From positions 1-17,469 of the forward strand of contig NZ_CALUCS010000032.1 in assembly GCF_943914615.1 (NCBI RefSeq): a DNA stretch of 17,469 nt. Direction: 5' to 3'. Below are positions 7,628 to 13,982 of the stretch, in pieces. The notes under the pieces were generated by a model that did not search any database, had not been told where the DNA came from, and saw only the letters and a program-made list of their open reading frames with translations. The position numbers and the translations under genes were made by a program. Position 1 is the stretch's first letter, and each line of letters begins with the position of its first letter. The stretch comes from an uncultured Corynebacterium sp. (lineage in GTDB: Bacteria > Actinomycetota > Actinomycetes > Mycobacteriales > Mycobacteriaceae).

Positions 7628-7786
7628 ATGGACCTGAACAAGGCTAAGGACATGGCAGGCGAGCACCGCGACAAGATCCAGGACGGTGCCGAGAAGGCCA
7701 TCGACAGCAAGCTGGACGGCGACAAGGCTGACAAGGCTAAGGACGGCCTGAACAAGGGCATGGACAAGGTCCTCGGCGACAACTAA
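7628..7786 (+). CDS. Small helical protein, Rv0909/MT0933 antitoxin-like
   Basis: The protein has 52 residues. AAGGAG (7616-7621) is 6 nt upstream of the ATG. It is almost entirely charged and amphipathic, with repeated KAKD/KADKAKD units, no cysteine and no hydrophobic core segment. The pattern fits the short actinobacterial family annotated from M. tuberculosis Rv0909 as an antitoxin, and it is also reminiscent of CsbD-like stress proteins. No toxin gene is adjacent, so an antitoxin role is not supported by context. It is monocistronic, closed by the hairpin at 7801-7838. The upstream 230 bp includes an AT-rich patch (7432-7457) but no convincing promoter. Confidence 0.75.
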   Translation: MDLNKAKDMAGEHRDKIQDGAEKAIDSKLDGDKADKAKDGLNKGMDKVLGDN

Positions 7787-7800
7787 AGCGCTGAAGCTGC

Positions 7801-7838
7801 AAGCCCGCTGCGAACTGGTGGAAGTTCGCGGCGGGCTT
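7801..7838 (+). terminator. Strong hairpin after the small helical gene
   Basis: AAGCCCGCTGCGAACT (7801-7816) pairs with AGTTCGCGGCGGGCTT (7823-7838) over 16 positions with one G-U pair and a 6 nt loop. Only a short T-tract (TTTC) overlaps its end. It lies 14 nt after the stop codon. Confidence 0.75.
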
Positions 7839-7936
7839 TCGTGTGCGCGGGGGACGAGTGGATGCGCGTGCGCAGATGTGTGCGGGGGAAGTGTGCGGAT
7901 GTGTGTGCGGGGCTCTCGTGTGCGCAGGGTGGGGTT

Positions 7937-7965
7937 TTGTTGCGAAAATGTGGGGGTGTTACGCT
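7937..7965 (+). promoter_or_regulatory. Candidate promoter of tRNA-Ser
   Basis: TTGTTG (7937-7942), a 17 bp spacer and TACGCT (7960-7965) fit a vegetative promoter. The predicted start near 7972 gives a leader of about 20 nt before the tRNA 5' end. This is inferred from spacing and location only. Confidence 0.4.
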
Positions 7966-7991
7966 AGTACGAGTCTGCAATCGCTGACTAT

Positions 7992-8080
7992 GGTGGCGTG
8001 TCCGAGCGGCCGAAGGTGCTCGCCTCGAAAGCGAGTGTTGTTAGTAGCAACCGAGGGTTCAAATCCCTCCGCCACCGCCA
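7992..8080 (+). tRNA. tRNA-Ser (anticodon CGA)
   Basis: An 89 nt class II tRNA. The acceptor strands are GGTGGCG (7992-7998) and CGCCACC, followed by discriminator G (8077) and an encoded CCA (8078-8080). The anticodon stem CTCGC/GCGAG (8019-8023, 8031-8035) encloses loop CTCGAAA, giving anticodon CGA at 8026-8028, which reads UCG. A long variable arm (GTTG...CAAC) and the T-loop GTTCAAATC are present. A T-run at 8084-8089 probably ends transcription. I see no integrated island at its 3' end. Confidence 0.96.
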
Positions 8081-8170
8081 GAATTTTTTACCGCGTGCTG
8101 TTTCCCGGTTGAACCCTGGGGCGGCGCGCGGTTTTCGCGTGCGCGGGAGCTTGGATTTTGGCGCGCAGTG

Positions 8171-8282
8171 TGCGCGACCGGGTGCCTGGGGCTGGGAGTT
8201 GCGTGCGCGGGGAGTGCGGCCGGGGAGTGTGGGGCTGGAAATTGCGTGCGCGGGGTGCGCGACCGGGTGCCTGGGGCTGGGA
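8171..8282 (+). repeat. Imperfect GC-rich tandem repeat, 41-44 bp period
   Basis: Units begin near 8171, 8215 and 8256. The first and third share 27 identical bases (8171-8197 and 8256-8282), beginning TGCGCGACCGGGTGCC. The middle unit is diverged but keeps GGGGCTGGA and TTGCGTGCGCGGG. It is non-coding and lies just downstream of tRNA-Ser. Confidence 0.75.
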
Positions 8283-8304
8283 ATGAGGAGCGCTGGGGCG
8301 GGGG

Positions 8305-8415
8305 ATGTCCCATATTCCACGTATTAGAATATAACTATTCTGTTTGTGCAGGTCAGGGGTTCGCAAATTTTGGCTTCAGATGTATTACTTTCAATAACTC
8401 GAAGATTTGGGACAT
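8305..8415 (+). repeat. R element copy 4 (type 2)
   Basis: 111 bp with ends ATGTCCCATAT and GATTTGGGACAT, closely matching copy 2 in both arms (ATTCCACGTATTAGAATATA and TTTCAATAACTCGAAGAT). AGAATA/TATTCT can form a small hairpin in the left arm. The central GCAGGTCAG is kept. Confidence 0.85.
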
Positions 8416-8500
8416 TGGGCCTCGGGGCAAGGGATCTGCGGCCGGCGATGGGCTGGTTTTGGCGAAGTTAGAACGCTCTGCCGGAGGGGTGTGAAAGAGG

Positions 8501-8587
8501 GTGAAGCGCTGTAAGCGCCGTAGACGGCCTAAAAGAGGGTAGGGGATACCTCAGTAAGGGTGCGGAACTACGTCCCACATTCGGGGA
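8501..8587 (+). repeat. S repeat block, copy 3
   Basis: About 87 bp matching the copies at 71 and 3421: GTAAGCGCC, TAGACGGCCTAAA, GGGGATACCT, AGTAAGGGTGCG and CATTCGGGGAA. It lies between R copies 4 and 5, as copy 2 lies between R copies 2 and 3. The gap to the following R copy is 54 nt here against 42-43 nt in the other two. Confidence 0.7.
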
Positions 8588-8641
8588 ATGCTCCGAAAAG
8601 GGTGCTTGGAAGGCGTGGTGGGCGGTTGTGGGCGTGGAGAA

Positions 8642-8752
8642 GTGTCCCAAATCTTCCACTCTGTTTTTATAACTTTCTGTTTCTGCAGGTCAGAGAATTG
8701 CGGAAAATTGCTGCAAACCTGCTACTTGCCGAAAGTGGAAGATTTGGGACAT
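8642..8752 (+). repeat. R element copy 5 (type 1)
   Basis: 111 bp; the left end is GTGTCCCAAATCTTCCACT (first base differs) and the right end AGTGGAAGATTTGGGACAT. The interior is closest to copy 3 (GTTTTTATAAC, GCAGGTCAG, GCTGCAAACCTGCTACTT). It is oriented toward the MMPL gene 256 bp downstream. Confidence 0.9.
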
Positions 8753-8913
8753 TTGCCCTTGTGTTGCCTGCGATGGGGAAGTTGGGAGCGCGTCCGGAAG
8801 GCCCACCCGGGAGCTATAGCAACACACGTCACACCTGTCACAACCCACCTGGGCTTTTGGCTACTGTAGGATGTATATTTCGAGAACTGTCTGCGCCGTG
8901 GGAAGGCGCAACC

Positions 8914-8990
8914 ACGAACGCAAAACTCAAGACAAAGCAAACGCAAGACAGAACGAACGCAAGCTCAAGGTCCTACACACACTCAACAGC
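8914..8990 (+). promoter_or_regulatory. G-poor, A/C-rich leader with AACGCAA repeats
   Basis: The 5' leader of the transporter gene has AACGCAA three times (about 8917, 8940, 8957), twice followed by CTCAAG. Compared with the GC-rich surroundings it has little capacity to fold. It ends at GGAAGG (8995-9000), 7 nt before GTG 9008. It may act as an unstructured leader aiding ribosome loading; this is inference. Confidence 0.4.
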
Positions 8991-9007
8991 CGGCGGAAGG
9001 TCAACCA

Positions 9008-11839
9008 GTGGCGAAAATCCTGTTTAACCTCGGACGATGGTCCTACCTGCACAAGAAGCGGGTGATCGCCGCCTGGCTGCTACTGTTCGTCGGCATCGCG
9101 GCTGCCGCGCTGGGATTCCAAAAGGGCTTCAACGACGTCTTCGAAATCAAAGACGTGCCCTCCACGCACGCCACGGAAATGCTCCAAGAGAAATTCCCGG
9201 GCACGAAAAACCCCGCCGAATCCACCGACGTCAACATAGTCTTCGGAGCCCCCGAGGGGAAGAAACTCGAAGACCCAGAGCTGATGGCGGCAATGGATGA
9301 GACGGTGGCGTCATTAAGAAATAACGTGCCCGACTTCAAAGAGGGCATGCAGTTCGGCAACCCGGTAGAGCTCAACGACAAGCTGGGCAAAATGCTCGTC
9401 GACCAGATGACGAAGCAGGGCATGCCGAAGGCCACCGCCCAATCCGACGCGGATAACCTGCGGATGTACTCCGCCGACGGGCGCTACGGCACCATGACCT
9501 TCAGCTACGACGTGCCGCTGCCCGCCGACGTGACCGACGAAGATCGGCAGGCGGTATACGACGCGATCCAGATCTCGCGCGACGCGGGCATGGACGTGGA
9601 GGTCGGCGGCCCCGGCTTCGGCGACCCCATCGCCGTCGAGCCGATCTCGGAGATTGCGGGCGTGGTGGTTGCGCTGATCATCCTGGCGTTTACGTTCGGT
9701 TCGCTGCTGGCGGCGGGGTTGCCGTTGGCTACTGCGATCGTGGGCGTGGGGATTGGCGCGCTGGTGACAGTGGGCGCGACGGCGGTGCTGCCGCTGAACT
9801 CCATCACACCGACGCTGGGGCTGATGATCGGCCTGGCGGTCGGCATCGACTACGCGCTGTTTATCATGTCGCGCTATCGCGATGAGCTGCGGCAGGGGCG
9901 GTCGCGCCCGGATGCGATTGGCCTGGCCGCGGGAACCGCGGGTTCCGCAGTGGTTTTCGCGGGCCTAACGGTGACGATCGCGCTGGTCGGTCTGCGTCTG
10001 GCGAACATTCCGTTCCTGTCGTACATGGGCTACTTTGCGGCGATCAGCGTGATGGTCGCGGTGGCTGTGGCGCTGACGTTCTTGCCCGCGCTGCTGGGGG
10101 CGTGTGGCTCGCGGGTCTTTCGTAAGGACGCCACGTTTGGCGCTCAGTACGCCTCCGCCCTCGTGGGGGAGGATTCGGCGCATGGGTATTTCACGGGCGG
10201 TCCGGCAGGCCGCGGGCGTGCGGCCCGCGTTGACAGGGATGACGGGGCTGACGGGGCTGGCGCTGAGGTTGGCGACGGGGCTGACGGGGCTGGCGCTGAG
10301 GTTGGCGACGGGGCTGGCACCAGCGCGAGTGCTGCGCGCGCGGTAGCGCGCGGGGAGCGCCAGCGTGCGGGCGACGGTCAGCACAAGCAAGGCCTAGCGA
10401 GCCGTTGGATCAGGCTGGTCTACAGCTTCCCGGGAATCTCCATTGCAGTGGTGATGCTGGTGCTGGCCGCTCTGACTCTCCCGGCTCTGAACCTGCAGCT
10501 TTCGCTGCCGAATGACAAGACGTCGAATGTGGACTCCACACAGCGGAAGTCCGCCGAGATGCTCGAGGAGGGCTTCGGACCAGGCCGCAACGCTCCGTTC
10601 CTGGTGGTAGTCAACGGCGAGAACGCAAACCCGGAATCGCCGGCGCTCGCCACCTATATCCAGGGTCAGGCGGACGCGCAGGGCGCTGGAGGCGGCGCGC
10701 ACGGTAATGAGGCGCCGCACGGCGGCGAGCAGCCGGCGCAGGGCGCGGGAGACCCCCGGGCAGCTGAAGGTGAGAACGGAGATGCCCCGGACGCGCCGGG
10801 TGCGGCGCCCGGCCAGGGCGCAGAAGGCGCGGAGGCTGGCCAGGGTGGAGATGCGCAGGGCACTGGCGACAAGGCCAAGGCCGCGGCGCAGGCGTCATTT
10901 ATCTACGCGATGGAGAACCTCGGCAGCAACATTCATGTGAAGCATGCGCAGCTCATCGGCCAGAGCGAGGATGGGCTCGCCGCGCAGCTGCTGATCACGC
11001 CCGAAGGCGGCCCGACCGAGGAGAGTACCGCCACGCTCATCCACGCGCTGCGCGGGCAGCAGAACGTGATCGAGAAGGAAACCGGCGTGGACATGGGCAT
11101 CACCGGCCTAATCCCCATCCAGCAGGACGTCACCGACCAACTGTCGGACGCCATGCCGGTATACCTCCTGCTGGTCGTCGGGCTGGCGCTTGTGCTGCTG
11201 CTGATGATTTTCCGCAGCATCACCGTGCCGATCATGGCAGCACTCGGATTCCTACTGTCCGTCGGCGGTGCCTTCGGACTGACCGTGCTGGTCTGGCAGG
11301 AAGGCTGGGCCGGGCTTTGGAACTCGCCGGGGCCGCTGATCAGCTTCATGCCGATCTTCCTCATCGGCGTGACCTTCGGACTGGCGATGGACTACCAAAT
11401 GTTCATCGTGTCGCGCATGCGGGAACGCTTCAAGCACGAATCCTTCGCGGCGGCGAAGACCTCCAAGTACACGCCCGTCGAAGACTCCGTGATCTTCGGC
11501 TTCGGCATGGGTGCGAAGGTCGTGACCGTGGCGGCGCTGATCATGATCGGCGTGTTCGCCAGCTTCATCTTCCAGCCACTGCCATTCATACAAATCTTCG
11601 GCTTCGCACTCGGCGCCGCCGTGCTGTTCGACGCCTTCCTCGTGCGCATGACCTTCATCCCCGCCATGATGATTCTGCTCGGCAAGGCCACCTGGTACAT
11701 GCCCAAGTGGCTGGACCGCATACTGCCGACCTTCGACGTCGAAGGCTCGCAGCTGGAGCGCGAATTCCGCTCCGGCGAGATCCAGCGCCTCGACGACGAC
11801 GGGCGGGCGCTGGAGTCGACGGAGGCGCCGGCGCGCTAG
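9008..11839 (+). CDS. MMPL-family (RND) membrane transporter
   Basis: The protein has 943 residues from GTG 9008, with GGAAGG 7 nt upstream. It has two repeated halves: TM1 (about 19-36), an extracytoplasmic domain, then a TM bundle (about 213-365); TM7 (about 476-494), a second domain, then a TM bundle (about 716-895). The proton-relay Asp-Tyr pairs expected in MmpL proteins are present in both halves: D281-Y282 in GIDYALFIMSR and D795-Y796 in AMDYQMFIVSR. In mycolate-containing actinobacteria such proteins export trehalose monomycolate or other lipids using the proton gradient; the substrate here is unknown. Residues 395-462 (cytoplasmic linker) contain a tandem 11-residue repeat, and residues 553-625 (second extracytoplasmic domain) are a Gly/Ala/Gln/Glu-rich insert. 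It appears monocistronic and converges on tgt. Confidence 0.93.
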   Translation: MAKILFNLGRWSYLHKKRVIAAWLLLFVGIAAAALGFQKGFNDVFEIKDVPSTHATEMLQEKFPGTKNPAESTDVNIVFGAPEGKKLEDPELMAAMDETVASLRNNVPDFKEGMQFGNPVELNDKLGKMLVDQMTKQGMPKATAQSDADNLRMYSADGRYGTMTFSYDVPLPADVTDEDRQAVYDAIQISRDAGMDVEVGGPGFGDPIAVEPISEIAGVVVALIILAFTFGSLLAAGLPLATAIVGVGIGALVTVGATAVLPLNSITPTLGLMIGLAVGIDYALFIMSRYRDELRQGRSRPDAIGLAAGTAGSAVVFAGLTVTIALVGLRLANIPFLSYMGYFAAISVMVAVAVALTFLPALLGACGSRVFRKDATFGAQYASALVGEDSAHGYFTGGPAGRGRAARVDRDDGADGAGAEVGDGADGAGAEVGDGAGTSASAARAVARGERQRAGDGQHKQGLASRWIRLVYSFPGISIAVVMLVLAALTLPALNLQLSLPNDKTSNVDSTQRKSAEMLEEGFGPGRNAPFLVVVNGENANPESPALATYIQGQADAQGAGGGAHGNEAPHGGEQPAQGAGDPRAAEGENGDAPDAPGAAPGQGAEGAEAGQGGDAQGTGDKAKAAAQASFIYAMENLGSNIHVKHAQLIGQSEDGLAAQLLITPEGGPTEESTATLIHALRGQQNVIEKETGVDMGITGLIPIQQDVTDQLSDAMPVYLLLVVGLALVLLLMIFRSITVPIMAALGFLLSVGGAFGLTVLVWQEGWAGLWNSPGPLISFMPIFLIGVTFGLAMDYQMFIVSRMRERFKHESFAAAKTSKYTPVEDSVIFGFGMGAKVVTVAALIMIGVFASFIFQPLPFIQIFGFALGAAVLFDAFLVRMTFIPAMMILLGKATWYMPKWLDRILPTFDVEGSQLEREFRSGEIQRLDDDGRALESTEAPAR
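10241..10318 (+). repeat. 33 bp in-frame tandem repeat within the MMPL gene
   Basis: Two identical 33 bp units (10241-10273 and 10274-10306) and a 12 bp partial third unit encode DGADGAGAEVG repeats in the linker between the two transporter halves. Units are a multiple of three, so copy-number change would keep the frame. Confidence 0.9.
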
Positions 11840-11879
11840 CGGCGGCAGCGGCGGCGGCTGGCGCACTCGCGCCAGCTAG

Positions 11880-11920
11880 GCGGGTGGGGTGGCTCGGCTT
11901 GCCGAGCCATAGGCACCCGC
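11880..11920. terminator. Hairpin between convergent MMPL and tgt genes
   Basis: TGGCTCGGC (11890-11898) and GCCGAGCCA (11901-11909) form a 9 bp stem. An outer GCGGGTG (11880-11886) pairs with CACCCGC (11914-11920). It lies 40 nt after the MMPL stop and 63 nt beyond the tgt stop, so it could serve both strands. No T-run follows on either strand, which lowers confidence in intrinsic termination. Confidence 0.5.
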
Positions 11921-11983
11921 CACGCCCTGCGCGGCCATGCCGCGCACTCGCCGCCCCGCCAGCCCACGGAACCCCGGCAAACG

Positions 11984-13402
11984 CTAACCCAGGCGCTCCC
12001 GCCAGGCTGGGCCGTAATAGCGCCCCATGAACTCCTCCCGGAACTCATAGAAACGCCCCTGCTCCATGGACTCGCGAATCCGGTCCACCAACCCCACCAT
12101 GAAATGCAGATTATGCAGGGTGCACAACGTCCCGGCCAGGTACTCCTTCGCCTTCAACAAGTGGTGAATATAAGCGCGCGAATAATTCTCCGAGACATAA
12201 CCGCCTACTGCGGCGTCAATAGGAGAAAAATCCCTCTTAAACCGCGCACCCATAAGATTCAGCCGACCGTCCAGCGTGTACACGCCACCGCGGCGGCCCA
12301 GGCGAGTCGGCGCGACGCAATCGAACGTGTCCGCGCCGGCCTCAATCGCCGTGAACAGGTCATCCGGCTCCGAAATTCCGAGCAGGTGGCGGGGCTTATC
12401 CTCCGGCAGCTCCTCGGCAACCCAGCGGACGATCGTGCCGAGGTTCTCCTTCTCCAGCGCGCCGCCGATGCCGAAGCCGCCGAAACCGCGGTTGCCCTGC
12501 GCCTCCGCCTCCTCGGACAGCTGCACCAGCCCGCGGGCGGCCTGCCTGCGCAGATCCTCGTACTGCGCGCCCTGCACCACGCCCCACAGAGACTGCAGCG
12601 GGCGGTGCGTGCGCAAGTCCGTCAGCCGCTGGTGCTCCGCCAGGCAACGGCGAGCCCAGCGATGCGTGCGCGCGACGGATTGCTCCTGGTAGGGGCGGGT
12701 ATTCACCAGCGTGGTGAGCTCGTCGAACGCGAACATAATGTCCGCGCCCAGCTGGTGCTGGATCTGCATCGACACCTCCGGCGTGAAGCGGTGCTTGCTG
12801 CCGTCGATGACGCTGCGGAAGTCCACGCCGTCCTCGTCGACCACGGCCATGCGCTTCTTCTGCTGCTGGATGATGTCCGCCTCGCTGCGGCCTTTTGTGT
12901 CCATGGCCAGGACTTTTTTGTAGCCCACGCCGAGGCTCATGACTTGGAAGCCGCCGGAGTCCGTGTATGTCGGCCCGTGCCAGTTCTCGAACTCCGCGAG
13001 CCCGCCGCCTTCGTCCACGATGTCTGGCCCCGGCTGCAGATATAGGTGGTACGCGTTCGAAAGCATGGCCTGCGCACCCGTCGATCGCACCTGCTCGGGT
13101 GTGAGGGTCTTCACCGTTGCTTTTGTCGCCACCGGGATGAACGCGGGGGTGTGGATGTTCCCATGCGGAGTCTTTATGACGCCCGTACGCCCCAGCGCGC
13201 CCGCGCCTCCGTTCGCTCGAGCGCTTGCGCCTGCGCCGGCACCCGCACTCGGGCCCGTGCCTGTGCCCGTGCCCGTGTCTGCGTTCGTACCCGCGCTCGC
13301 GCCTGCGCTGGCGTTATCGCGCAGCCGGGTGCGCACCTCGAAGGATAGGTCTGCGGCGCCCGCGCGTGTGTCCGCGCTGGTGTTTCCCTGATTGTCGGCC
13401 AT
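11984..13402 (-). CDS. tgt: Queuine tRNA-ribosyltransferase (tRNA-guanine transglycosylase)
   Basis: The protein has 472 residues. The enzyme exchanges guanine 34 of GUN-anticodon tRNAs for a queuosine precursor or queuine. Catalytic landmarks are present: TPAFIPVAT (85-93), D148 in TDSGGFQ, GVVQGA (274-279), the FGGFGIGG loop (307-314), nucleophile D361 in FDCVAPTR and the C-terminal NYSRAYIHHL. Residues 30-68 are an Ala/Gly/Thr-rich insert that splits the N-terminal strand region. Residues 158-192 are longer than in E. coli-type enzymes. Where zinc-binding CxCxxC is expected after FSPID (392-396), the sequence reads AAVGGYVSEN with no cysteine, although H430 remains. TAAAAT (13411-13416, minus) lies 8 nt before ATG 13402, so the transcript may be leaderless. 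Usual length is about 380-430 residues. Confidence 0.92.
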   Translation of the reverse strand: MADNQGNTSADTRAGAADLSFEVRTRLRDNASAGASAGTNADTGTGTGTGPSAGAGAGASARANGGAGALGRTGVIKTPHGNIHTPAFIPVATKATVKTLTPEQVRSTGAQAMLSNAYHLYLQPGPDIVDEGGGLAEFENWHGPTYTDSGGFQVMSLGVGYKKVLAMDTKGRSEADIIQQQKKRMAVVDEDGVDFRSVIDGSKHRFTPEVSMQIQHQLGADIMFAFDELTTLVNTRPYQEQSVARTHRWARRCLAEHQRLTDLRTHRPLQSLWGVVQGAQYEDLRRQAARGLVQLSEEAEAQGNRGFGGFGIGGALEKENLGTIVRWVAEELPEDKPRHLLGISEPDDLFTAIEAGADTFDCVAPTRLGRRGGVYTLDGRLNLMGARFKRDFSPIDAAVGGYVSENYSRAYIHHLLKAKEYLAGTLCTLHNLHFMVGLVDRIRESMEQGRFYEFREEFMGRYYGPAWRERLG

Positions 13403-13410
13403 GGCGCCCT

Positions 13411-13416
13411 ATTTTA
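13411..13416 (-). promoter_or_regulatory. Candidate -10 element of tgt
   Basis: TAAAAT on the minus strand ends 8 nt before the tgt ATG at 13402, the spacing expected for a leaderless transcript starting at the A of ATG. No convincing -35 is seen. GGAGG further upstream is too distant to be the ribosome binding site. Confidence 0.35.
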
Positions 13417-13641
13417 TCCTCCGCTTCCGTTGGCGCCCCTTTCGCGCGGCCGACTTTCCACACCCATTCCTCCCCATTCCCATGTCCAGGTTCTCCCACT
13501 GTCACATGAGCCCCACTGGCCCCACCCTCCGTTCAGTCCCGCTGGTCAAGCGCTTGCCCCTCCTCAGTTGATACCTAGCTGATGCCACATCAGCCCCACT
13601 AGCCTCACAGCTGCCGTGTGCCAGGGTGGGCTAAAACGCAA

Positions 13642-13753
13642 ATGTCCCAAATCTTCCACTTTCGGCAGATAGAAAGTCTGAAGTAAAAATTTATACCCCT
13701 TTTGACCTGCGCAGATAGAAAGTTATAAAAACAGAGTGGAAGATTTGGGACAT
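13642..13753 (-). repeat. R element copy 6 (type 1, reverse orientation)
   Basis: 112 bp. Read on the minus strand it has the type 1 left arm through GTTTTTATAACTTTCTAT and GCAGGTCA, then a different interior, then the standard right end. Its perfect 19 bp inverted ends match copy 3. GCAGATAGAAAGT occurs twice in direct orientation (13665-13677 and 13711-13723), so the interior seems to have been replaced by a partial duplication. It is oriented like both flanking minus-strand genes. Confidence 0.88.
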
Positions 13754-13982
13754 TTGGCTGCCTAAGTGTCGGAAATCTTGCAATACGGCGCTAGCGCGTC
13801 AGGCTGATCGGCGCATCCTGAACCCTCTCAGCGCGAAGAAAATCGCTTAAACGGGCTTAGAATCGCCCTGCCGGATTTGGCGTCTTCCATGCCGACTAGA
13901 TGTATGCCTTACCGGCGAACCTATTCCTGCGCTGACGCTATTCTTCTCCCTTAGGAAAGCAATTACCTCCTGCCAGGAGCTG

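Larger units (their letters stand above)
8081..9007. other. Long intergenic region with repeats and MMPL leader
   Basis: No gene is supported. From left to right it holds the tRNA T-run, a GC-rich tandem repeat (8171-8282), R copy 4, S copy 3, R copy 5 and the leader of the transporter gene. In that leader TAGGAT (8867-8872) or TATATT (8875-8880) could be a -10 element, and GTCACA occurs twice at 8828-8842. An open frame 8560-9027 crosses a repeat and the leader and overlaps the transporter start; I read it as spurious. Confidence 0.6.
13403..13982. other. Intergenic region between tgt and the nuclease-like gene
   Basis: 580 bp without a supported gene. It holds the tgt promoter candidate and two 19 bp near-copies of CACATSAGCCCCACTRGCC (13503-13521 and 13586-13604). 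A GCTGATG/CATCAGC dyad (13578-13584, 13588-13594) overlaps the second copy. The only minus-oriented R element follows. I see nothing in 13754-13982 beyond a weak CTCC/GGAG stem next to the nuclease gene's stop. Confidence 0.5.

Noticed and set aside
7992..8300. tRNA-Ser as an integration site for a genomic island
   Set aside because: No integrase gene and no duplicate of the tRNA 3' end were seen downstream; the next gene is a core-type transporter.
204..8752. R elements as rho-independent terminators
   Set aside because: The ends can pair, but the loop is about 73 nt and no T-run follows. Some copies lie 250 bp or more from any stop codon.
8560..9027. 155-codon open frame across R copy 5 and the MMPL leader
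   Set aside because: It includes a repeat element, has no domain-like features, has no ribosome binding site and overlaps the transporter start.
12104..13045. 313-codon plus-strand open frame antisense to tgt
   Set aside because: Its composition is that of the reverse frame of tgt, and tgt has clear catalytic motifs. Similar long antisense frames over tyrA, the MMPL gene, gluQRS and the protease are rejected for the same reason.
204..13753. R elements as a CRISPR array
   Set aside because: The copies are kilobases apart, have inverted ends and variable interiors, and no cas genes are present.
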